Source: Streptomyces sp. HUAS ZL42 (lineage in GTDB: Bacteria; Actinomycetota; Actinomycetes; Streptomycetales; Streptomycetaceae). Taken from it: a DNA stretch of 64,000 bases. The notes beneath the pieces are model-generated. The model did no database searches. It was given only the letters and a program-made list of their open reading frames with translations, and was not told the origin of the DNA. Below, one piece after another: positions 35,186-45,238 of the stretch. Position numbers and translations under genes: made by a program. Position 1 is the first letter of the stretch, and each line of letters starts with the position of its first letter. Where the stretch lies: contig NZ_CP160403.1 in the NCBI RefSeq assembly GCF_040782645.1, positions 4,809,001 through 4,873,000 on the forward strand, in the 5' to 3' direction.

Positions 35186-36319
35186 GTGGACTTCACCTTC
35201 ACCGAGGAGCAGCAGGCGGCGGCCGAGGCGGCACGGGGGGTGTTCGCCGGGGTCGCGCCCGACGGTGTCCCCAGCCCGGCGCTCACCAGGGGAGCCGTCG
35301 CCGACCACTTCGACCGTGCGCTGTGGGCCAGGCTCGCCGAGGCGGACCTGCTGAGCCTGCTGCTCGATGAGGAGGCCGGCGGGGCGGGCCTCGACCCCAT
35401 CGCGCTGTGCCTGGTGCTGCGCGAGTCGGCGAAGGTGCTGGCCCGGGTGCCGCTGCTGGAGAACAGCGCGGCCGCCGCGGCCGTACAGGCCTACGGCGGC
35501 CCGGAGCTGAGGTCCTCGCTGCTCGCCCGGGCGGGCCGCGGCGAGGTCGTGCTGACCGTCGCCGCGCACGGCCGCACCGGCCACGACCCGGCTGAACTGG
35601 CCGTGACCGCACGGCAGGAAGGCGACGTGTGGGTGCTGGACGGGGTGCAGACCGCGGTGCCCTGGGCGTACGACGCCGACTTCGTCCTCGTACCCGCGCA
35701 CACCGGCGACGACCGCAGCGTCCTCGCCCTGGTCGCCCGCGGCCACGACAGGGCCGAACTCGCCGAGCAGACGTCCACCAGCGGCGAGCGGCTCGGCGAG
35801 CTGCGGCTGGAGTCCGCGCGGGTCGCGGACCGGGACGTCATCGACGCCGACGGGGCGTGGGAGTGGCTGCGGGAGCTCCTGGCCACGGGGACGTGTGCGC
35901 TGGCGCTCGGGGTGGGTGAGCAGGTCCTGCGGATGACCGGGGAGTACACGAGCAAACGGGAGCAGTTCGGGCACCCCGTCGCCACCTTCCAGGCCGTCGC
36001 CGTGCAGGCCGCCGACCGTTACATCGACCTGCGAGCGATGGAGGCCACCCTGTGGCAGGCCGCGTGGCGGATCGGCTCCGGGACGCAGGGTGCGCTGCCC
36101 GCCTCCGGGGACGTGGCCGTCGCCAAGATCTGGGCGGCGGAGGGCGTACGGCGGACCGTGCAGACGGCACAGCATCTGCACGGCGGATTCGGCGCGGACG
36201 TCGACTACCCGCTGCACCGCTACCACGCCTGGGCCAAACACCTGGAGCTGTCGCTCGGCCCGGCCGCGGCACACGAGGAGGCGCTGGGGGACCTGCTCGC
36301 GGCTCACCCGCTGAGCTGA
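35186..36319 (+). CDS. Acyl-CoA dehydrogenase family protein
   Basis: 377 residues from GTG 35186, after GGAGGGCGGGAC. The family core is visible: N-terminal helical domain, then ALALGVGEQVLRMTGEYTSKREQFGHPVATFQAVAVQAADRYIDL and QTAQHLHGGFGADVDYPLHRYHAWAK. The usual C-terminal catalytic Glu (in YEG of medium-chain enzymes) seems to be replaced: the aligned text is HLELSLGPAAAH. Subunits lacking this base occur in heterotetrameric FadE pairs of steroid side-chain degradation. A KstR-like palindrome upstream is consistent with that kind of pathway, but the partner subunit is not in this window. Confidence 0.82.
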   Translation: MDFTFTEEQQAAAEAARGVFAGVAPDGVPSPALTRGAVADHFDRALWARLAEADLLSLLLDEEAGGAGLDPIALCLVLRESAKVLARVPLLENSAAAAAVQAYGGPELRSSLLARAGRGEVVLTVAAHGRTGHDPAELAVTARQEGDVWVLDGVQTAVPWAYDADFVLVPAHTGDDRSVLALVARGHDRAELAEQTSTSGERLGELRLESARVADRDVIDADGAWEWLRELLATGTCALALGVGEQVLRMTGEYTSKREQFGHPVATFQAVAVQAADRYIDLRAMEATLWQAAWRIGSGTQGALPASGDVAVAKIWAAEGVRRTVQTAQHLHGGFGADVDYPLHRYHAWAKHLELSLGPAAAHEEALGDLLAAHPLS

Positions 36320-36340
36320 GGGCCGCGATGCTCGGTGCGC

Positions 36341-36670
36341 TCAGAGGACGTAGCCGGACTGGCCTTCGTCGGTCACCACGGGCCGGCCCGCTGCCGCCCA
36401 CACCTGCATGCCCCCGTCCACGTTCACGGCGTCGATGCCCTGCTGGACGAGGTACATCGCGACCTGGGCCGAACGGCCGCCGGAACGGCAGATCACATGG
36501 ACGCGGCCGTCCTGCGGCGCGGCCTCGGTCAGCTCGCCGTACCGGGCGACGAACTCACTGATGGGGATGTGCAGCGCCCCTTCGGCGTGACCCGCCTGCC
36601 ACTCGTCGTCCTCACGGACGTCCAGCAGGAAGTCGTCGTCCTTGAGGTCCGTGACCTCGACCGTGGGCAC
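36341..36670 (-). CDS. Rhodanese-like domain protein
   Basis: 109 residues. The single rhodanese domain has the active-site loop VICRSGGRS with Cys, and the flanking FLLDVREDDEWQAGHAEGALHIP. Such stand-alone domains transfer sulfane sulfur or act as redox or phosphatase-like modules in the cytosol. GTG 36670 is chosen because GGAG lies 5 nt upstream; ATG 36688 and GTG 36709 are in frame but have badly placed ribosome sites. Confidence 0.85.
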   Translation of the reverse strand: MPTVEVTDLKDDDFLLDVREDDEWQAGHAEGALHIPISEFVARYGELTEAAPQDGRVHVICRSGGRSAQVAMYLVQQGIDAVNVDGGMQVWAAAGRPVVTDEGQSGYVL

Positions 36671-36736
36671 ACCAGCTCCAAAATGCATGCCTCCGACGCT
36701 ACCCGACACGACCCCGGCCCGAAGAAGGCCCAGGGC

Positions 36737-36759
36737 AGGCCTAGGGCCGGCCTAGGCCT
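36737..36759 (-). terminator. Short stem-loop overlapping the J-domain gene stop
   Basis: AGGCCTAGG (36737-36745) pairs with CCTAGGCCT (36751-36759) around GCCGG. The stop codon of the upstream leftward gene is inside the stem. It has no T-run and is modest in strength. Confidence 0.4.
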
Positions 36760-37681
36760 CTTCCGGCGGCGGATCCTGCCGCAGCTCCTCCGCCAGTTCC
36801 GCCTCCCGCTCGGCGACCTGCGCCAGGAGCTGGTCGGCGATCTCGTCCAGGAGACGGTCGGGGTCGTCCGGGGCCAGGCGGAGCATCGCGCCGATCGCAC
36901 TCTCCTCCAGCTCCCGCGCGACCAGCGTGAGCAGTTCCTTGCGCTGGGCGAGCCACTCGAGACGGGCGTAGAGCTCCTCGCTGCGGCTCGGACCCCGCTC
37001 CTCGGGCGCCGGCCCCGCGGCCCACTCCTCGGCGAGCTCGCGCAGCATGGCCTCGTCGCCACGGCCGTAGGCGGCGTTGACGCGCGTGATGAACTCCTCG
37101 CGCCGCGCCCGCTCGCCCTCGTCCTGCGCCAGATCGGGGTGGGCCTTGCGGGCCAGCTCCCGGTAGAGCTTGCGGGCCTCGTCGCTGGGGCGCACCCGCT
37201 GTGGGGGCCGTACCGGTTGGTCCGTGAGCATCGCCGCGGCCTCCGGAAACAGTCCGTCGCCGTCCATCCAGCCGTGGAACAGCTCCTCGACGCCGGGCAT
37301 GGGCAGCACCCGGGCCCGGGCCTCGTCCGCCTTGCGCACATCCTCGGCGTCGCCGGTGCGGGCGGCCCTGGCCTCCGCGATCTGTGCCTCCAGCTCGTCG
37401 AGCCGGGCGTACATCGGGCCGAGCTTCTGGTGGTGCAGACGCGAGAAGTTCTCGACCTCGATACGGAAGGTCTCCACCGCGATCTCGTACTCGATCAGCG
37501 CCTGCTCGGCGGCCCGCACGGCCCGCTCCAGTCGCTCCTCGGGCCGGGGCGCACCGTCCTCGGGCGTCGCCCGGGTCCCACCGGCGACACCCTCCTGCTC
37601 AGCTTCCGGGCTCGTCACCCGACCAGCGTAGGCCACCGCCCGCCCGGGCCCGCTCCCGAACTCCTCCCCCTGCCCGCCCAT
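36752..37681 (-). CDS. J-domain (DnaJ-like) protein with coiled coil
   Basis: 309 residues. A long helical, coiled-coil-prone region (LERAVRAAEQALIEYEIAVETFRIEVENFSRLHHQKLGPMYARLDELEAQIAEAR in outline, about residues 50-105) precedes a divergent J domain. That domain has KLYRELARKAHPDLAQDEGERARREEFITRVNAAYGRGD with the HPD tripeptide. HPD stimulates the Hsp70 ATPase, so this should be a DnaK co-chaperone of unknown clientele. The ATG at 37681 lies one base after the upstream stop (TGAGATG). A GTG at 37618 is the alternative if the first 21 residues are not translated. Confidence 0.78.
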   Translation of the reverse strand: MGGQGEEFGSGPGRAVAYAGRVTSPEAEQEGVAGGTRATPEDGAPRPEERLERAVRAAEQALIEYEIAVETFRIEVENFSRLHHQKLGPMYARLDELEAQIAEARAARTGDAEDVRKADEARARVLPMPGVEELFHGWMDGDGLFPEAAAMLTDQPVRPPQRVRPSDEARKLYRELARKAHPDLAQDEGERARREEFITRVNAAYGRGDEAMLRELAEEWAAGPAPEERGPSRSEELYARLEWLAQRKELLTLVARELEESAIGAMLRLAPDDPDRLLDEIADQLLAQVAEREAELAEELRQDPPPEEA

Positions 37682-37682
37682 C

Positions 37683-38153
37683 TCACCGACCGAGCTCGGG
37701 GCAGTCCGCCACGACCCACTCCGCCCGCAGGTCCCGGCAGGCCACGACCAGCGTCCCCGGCCGGCAGGCGATCTCGTGGGTGCAGCCCTCGGCGTGCGGG
37801 AGCACCTCGTCGAGGATCACGTCCCCGAGGGCCGCCACGTCACAGACGTCCAGGACGTCCACCTGGAACCGCGAGATGCCCGTGTACCGGATGAGCAGGT
37901 CCTCGTCGTGCTGCCGGCAGTTGTGACCGAAGCGGATCTCGATCTCGTCGTCACCGCTCCGGCGTACCGCCTGCGGTTTGAGGTCCTTCACACACCGCTT
38001 GCCGGAGAAGTCGTAGTGCCCGGGGGCGGTGGCGAAGGCACGCGCCCCCGGCGGCAGCTGCTCCGCCAGGAGGGGCAGTCGCTCCAGATAGGGCCGCGGA
38101 TCGATGACACCGGCCGGCCCACCGACCTCTCCGTCGAGATCCACGTACTTCAT
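37683..38153 (-). CDS. Conserved hypothetical protein
   Basis: 156 residues, MKYVDLDGEVGGPAGVIDPRPYLERL onward. It is soluble, beta-rich in prediction and contains four Cys (KRCVKDL, HNCRQHDED, DVCDVAALG, EGCTHEIACRPG and ADCPELG, several of which could bind metal). The GISRFQVDVLDVCDV and LDEVLPHAEGCTHEIA stretches look conserved in character. I do not recognise the family and assign no function. Its stop is adjacent to the start of the J-domain gene, so the two are probably co-transcribed. Confidence 0.65.
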   Translation of the reverse strand: MKYVDLDGEVGGPAGVIDPRPYLERLPLLAEQLPPGARAFATAPGHYDFSGKRCVKDLKPQAVRRSGDDEIEIRFGHNCRQHDEDLLIRYTGISRFQVDVLDVCDVAALGDVILDEVLPHAEGCTHEIACRPGTLVVACRDLRAEWVVADCPELGR

Positions 38154-38184
38154 CGCACGCACCACGCCAGGAGCACCATGCCCC

Positions 38185-39651
38185 TCACACCCCCATCTCC
38201 GCCGCGATCCGCCCCGCCCGCACCGCCGCGACCAGATCCGCGTGGTCCGCTTCCGTGCGGTCGGCGTAGGCGACGGCGAACGCGGCGATGGCCTCGTCCA
38301 GTTCCTCGTTCTTGCCGCAGTAGCCGGCGACCAGACGCGGGTCGGCGCTGTGGGAGTGGGCGCGGGCCAGCAGCGCACCGGTCATGCGGCCGTAGTCGTC
38401 GATCTGGTCGGCGGCGAGCGCTGCCGGGTCGACGCTGCCCTTGCGGTTGCGGAACTGCCGTACCTGGAAGGGCCGTCCGTCGACCGTCGTCCAGCCCAGC
38501 AGGATGTCGCTGACGACCTGCATGCGCTTCTGGCCGAGCACCACCCGGCGCCCCTCGTGGTCCGTCTCCGGCGCCTCGAAGCCCGCGCTCACCAGGTGTG
38601 GCACCAGGGCGGACGGCCGTGCCTCCTTCACCTGGAGGATCAGCGGCTCACCGCGGTGGTCCAGCAGCAGGACGACGTACGACCGGGTGCCCACGCTGCC
38701 CGTGCCGACGATGCGGAAGGCGACATCGTGCACCGCGTGGCGGGACAGCAGGGGGTGGCGGTCCTCGGCGAGCGTGGTCAGGTACTGCTCCAGAGAGGCG
38801 GCCACCGCCGCGGCGTCCGCGTCCGGGACGCGCCGCAGCACCGGCGGGGCGTCCAGGAAGCGGCGCCCGCCGTCCTCGGTGGCCTCGGTCGACTTCGCGG
38901 CGAAGCGCCCGCTGGTGTTGGCCCGCGCCTTCTCCGAGACCCGTGCCAGCGTGCCGACCAGGTCGTGGGCGTCGGTGTGGGACACGAGCTCCTCGTCCGC
39001 GATGGCGTTCCACGCGTCCAGGGCCGGGAGCTTGGCCAGCAGCCGCATGGTGCGGCGGTAGGAGCCCACCGCCCCGTGCGCCGCCCGGCGGCAGGTGTCC
39101 TCGTCCGCGCCGGCCTCCCGGCCCGCCAGCACGAGGGAGGCGGCGAGCCGCTTCAGGTCCCACTCCCAGGGACCGTGGACCGTCTCGTCGAAGTCGTTCA
39201 GGTCGATGACCAGGCCGCCGCGGGCGTCGGCGTACAGACCGAAGTTGGCCGCGTGCGCGTCGCCACAGATCTGGGCGCGGATCCGGGTCATGGGGGTGCG
39301 GGCCAGGTCGTACGCCATGAGGCCCGCCGAGCCGCGCAGGAACGCGAACGGCGTGGCCGCCATCCTGCCGACCCTTATCGGCGTGAGCTCGGGGATTCTG
39401 CCCCGGTTGGACTCCTCGACCGCCGCGACGGCGTCCGGGCGGGAGCCGTCCAGGTCGAGGGCGGCATGCCCCCTGCGGGACACCTTGCTGCGCAGCGCCC
39501 TGCCCTCCTCCTTGGGCGAGCCCGCCGGGGGCCACTCGGAGAAGCCCCGGACCCGGGGAAGCCGACGCACCGGACCCACGTCCGCCCCGGCGCCCGTCAC
39601 TCCGGAGTCCGACCCTCCAGAATCCCCCACTGCCGCGCCGACCTCGGTCAT
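38185..39651 (-). CDS. DUF2252 family protein
   Basis: 488 residues from ATG 39651, with GGGGGAGG 8 nt upstream. DUF2252 landmarks are RMAATPFAFLRGSAGLMAYDLA, QICGDAHAANFGLYADARGGLVIDLNDFDET, WEWDLKRLAASL and the late RQFRNRKGSVD. The GDAHxxNFG and DLNDFDE elements resemble the catalytic loop of aminoglycoside-phosphotransferase-type kinases, so the fold is probably kinase-like. The natural substrate is unknown. The frame is open for another 173 codons upstream without similarity. Confidence 0.85.
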   Translation of the reverse strand: MTEVGAAVGDSGGSDSGVTGAGADVGPVRRLPRVRGFSEWPPAGSPKEEGRALRSKVSRRGHAALDLDGSRPDAVAAVEESNRGRIPELTPIRVGRMAATPFAFLRGSAGLMAYDLARTPMTRIRAQICGDAHAANFGLYADARGGLVIDLNDFDETVHGPWEWDLKRLAASLVLAGREAGADEDTCRRAAHGAVGSYRRTMRLLAKLPALDAWNAIADEELVSHTDAHDLVGTLARVSEKARANTSGRFAAKSTEATEDGGRRFLDAPPVLRRVPDADAAAVAASLEQYLTTLAEDRHPLLSRHAVHDVAFRIVGTGSVGTRSYVVLLLDHRGEPLILQVKEARPSALVPHLVSAGFEAPETDHEGRRVVLGQKRMQVVSDILLGWTTVDGRPFQVRQFRNRKGSVDPAALAADQIDDYGRMTGALLARAHSHSADPRLVAGYCGKNEELDEAIAAFAVAYADRTEADHADLVAAVRAGRIAAEMGV

Positions 39652-39850
39652 GTCGACCGCCTCCCCCTCGCACATACGCACGAACTTCAATACGGACACG
39701 AACGCCGACTTCAGCACCGAATCCGACGCGAACATCAACTCGTGCAGACCGTACAGCCGGTGGCCGAAACGCGTCAGACCCTGTGGACAACTCCACTGCT
39801 GTGGAAAACCCTCGCGAGAACGCCCGAACCATCGCATGGGACAGTGCCGT
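39652..39850. promoter_or_regulatory. Divergent gap with two DnaA boxes
   Basis: TGTGGACAA at 39782-39790 is an exact DnaA box, and TGTGGAAAA at 39800-39808 is a weaker one in the same orientation, 18 nt apart. They sit just upstream of the epimerase gene. Confidence 0.5.
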
Positions 39851-43406
<3,556 letters not shown>

Positions 43407-43432
43407 CCCGCCTGATCGACACTCACCACCTC

Positions 43433-43473
43433 GAGGAACCCCAGCCGTGCGTCGGGCTGGGGTTCCTCTCTTT
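43433..43473 (+). terminator. Rho-independent terminator of the xylanase gene
   Basis: GAGGAACCCCAGCC (43433-43446) pairs with GGCTGGGGTTCCTC (43455-43468) and is followed by TCTTTT. It is a classical stem plus T-run 27 nt after the stop codon. Confidence 0.88.
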
Positions 43474-43519
43474 TGTGGACTTTCATCGCGGATGACGGCC
43501 GCGGAACCGCCGCCCGTGC

Positions 43520-44165
43520 CGCGCGTCAATGCGGCCGACCCGCACCAGGAACTCCGCCTTCCCCTGGGCGAAGTCGATGCCCGTGGGGTTGGTGAACCGC
43601 GGCCCGGTCAGCGCCTTGGCGGGGACCTTGGTCAGGTCGTCGTTCCGGAACCCACTGACATCGCCGAGCGCGCTGATCAGCGGGAGGCCGGAAGGCTTGA
43701 TCAGTCCGAGCGTCACGGTCTCCTCCAGGCCCTTGGCCGGGGAACCATCCAGTGCGTCGCCCGCCCGCTGTCCGCCGCGGTCACGTCGGTGCTGTCCCAC
43801 ATGCCCGATCCGGTGCCGTACAGACGTTGCCCGGAGTCGAAGGGGTTGATGGCCGGCGCGCCCATCCATTGCCCGATGCCGGTACCCACGTACGGCGCCG
43901 CGGAGTCGTTGCGCACCGAGGTCGCGCCGAGCGTCTTCCAGGTGGCGCCGCCGTCGGTCGAACGGTGGAGCTCGTCGGAAGGCCACCAGCGATCCAGGGT
44001 GGTGACCATCACCGTGGCCGGGTGCTGCGGGTCGACCGTGCGGCCGGCGAAGCCGTCACCGCCGCTGGACGACGAGATGTTCCTCCGGGCGCCCCGGTGG
44101 CCGTCGTCAGTTGCCGTACGGGAGGGCCAGACGTTCCTGATCAGGCCGGAGGGCGAGTATGTCGT
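43520..44165 (-). pseudogene. Decayed GH74 xyloglucanase fragment
   Basis: On the minus strand the segment GDGFAGRTVDPQHPATVMVTTLDRWW, then PYVGTGIGQWMGAPAINPFDSGQRLYGTGSG, closely parallels the intact GH74 protein at 45239-47890. After THW, near 43740-43750, the match jumps frame (DGSPAKGLEETVTLGLI to PTGIDFAQGKAEFLVRVG), so there is at least one frameshift. An unrelated insertion of about 20 codons lies near 44090-44150. Both the N-terminal half and the C-terminal blades are missing. The acidic IDPFDS motif of the intact copy reads INPFDS here. It is clearly non-functional. Confidence 0.8.
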
Positions 44166-44178
44166 CCTGTCGAGACGT

Positions 44179-44220
44179 GGGCGGGGCGGCCCGGAGTGTC
44201 TGCTCCGGGCCGCCCCGCCC
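44179..44220. terminator. Perfect 18-bp stem-loop
   Basis: GGGCGGGGCGGCCCGGAG (44179-44196) and CTCCGGGCCGCCCCGCCC (44203-44220) pair perfectly around TGTCTG. It lies between the two decayed genes and probably once ended the FAH-type gene or its neighbour. Confidence 0.75.
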
Positions 44221-44248
44221 ATGCGACGTCAGCGTGCGGCGGGGGAAC

Positions 44249-44283
44249 GGGTTCGTGCCGCGACACCGCCGCGGCACGAACCC
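44249..44283. terminator. Perfect 14-bp stem-loop
   Basis: GGGTTCGTGCCGCG (44249-44262) and CGCGGCACGAACCC (44270-44283) with a 7-nt loop, only 28 bp from the previous hairpin. The following 44284-44640 holds no recognisable gene. Confidence 0.65.
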
Positions 44284-44649
44284 CCTGACACCAACACCGG
44301 ATCACGCCCACCGGTCACGGCACCGTCGCGCTCACCGCCGCCAATCCAGGCCCCGCGCACCGGTGTTGGACGCGGGCAACGGGCGGCGACAAGCAACCCT
44401 GGCCATGCGTTGGGTTCGTGATCTGGAAGGAGTACTCCGCGCGTCCGTCACGCCACCACGCGCCCCCGATCAGTGCGAGTACCCGGCCGACCACCCACAC
44501 CAGCCCCCTGACCAGCGAATTCAAGGTGGCAGATCATCATTGATTGAGCGCTCGGAATTGATCACCCCCTGGATCTGACTGCCTGATCAACCACCCGCCC
44601 CCGAGATTCGGTTGTGCCCGAACCCAACACTGGGGTGAGCGCGGGATCC

Positions 44650-45095
44650 TCGGCGGGCCTGGCGGCATCGGTTCAGCAGCCGCGCCCGCGACGACGGTGT
44701 TGCTGAGGGTGCCAATCCACCCCACCGTCATGGTGACCGTGTCTCCGGAGGCCGGCGGAGATGGATCCAGCCGCCCCCTGCGGGCCCCAGAACTCGGCGA
44801 GGCACCCGTGCCGCAGGTTGCCGGAGCCGAGGACGTCTCCGGGCCGAACCTCGGTGCCTCGGGAGGCGTACGCGGCCGGCCCACGGCATGTAGGCGAGGC
44901 TGTCCCGGCCGAGGGTGGTGCCTTGACCTCGACACGGAGTCTGCGGCCCAAGCCTTCGCCGTCGCGAGGGGCGTCCAGCTCGTCGGCGGTCACGAGCCAC
45001 GGGCGGGCGGCACGCGCACACCGTCGTGGGTTCCGAGGACGGCGTAGGGGTTGGTGAAGAAGAAGGCGGACTGGGCGTACCACTCGCTGGGACCA
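44650..45095 (-). pseudogene. Decayed fumarylacetoacetate hydrolase (FAH) family gene
   Basis: FAH-family phrases appear in order but in three different minus-strand frames. First is EWYAQSAFFFTNPYAVLGTH near 45030-45090. Second is RPWLVTADELDAPR with YASRGTEVRPGDVLGSGN and GCLAEFWGPQG near 44790-45010. Third is GDTVTMTVGWIGTLSNTVVAG near 44680-44750. The first two phrases are normally separated by a longer metal-binding segment, so an internal deletion is likely in addition to two or more frameshifts. No intact start or stop pair can produce a protein. Confidence 0.7.
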
Positions 45096-45186
45096 TGTCG
45101 GCCGCGAGTCGGACGCTGTGCTGTGTAGGGGCCGTCCGGACAGCCCGGCGCCAGGAGCTCGTGCAGGACGAAGCGAGCTCCTTCAG

Positions 45187-45230
45187 CCCGGGCGGGGCCG
45201 CAGGCCGTTGTGGCTGCGGCCCCGCCCGGG
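45187..45230 (-). terminator. Perfect 17-bp stem-loop terminator of the GH74 gene
   Basis: CCCGGGCGGGGCCGCAG (45187-45203) and CTGCGGCCCCGCCCGGG (45214-45230) with a 10-nt loop, 9 bp downstream of the leftward GH74 stop codon. Confidence 0.85.
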
Positions 45231-45238
45231 CGCCTGGG

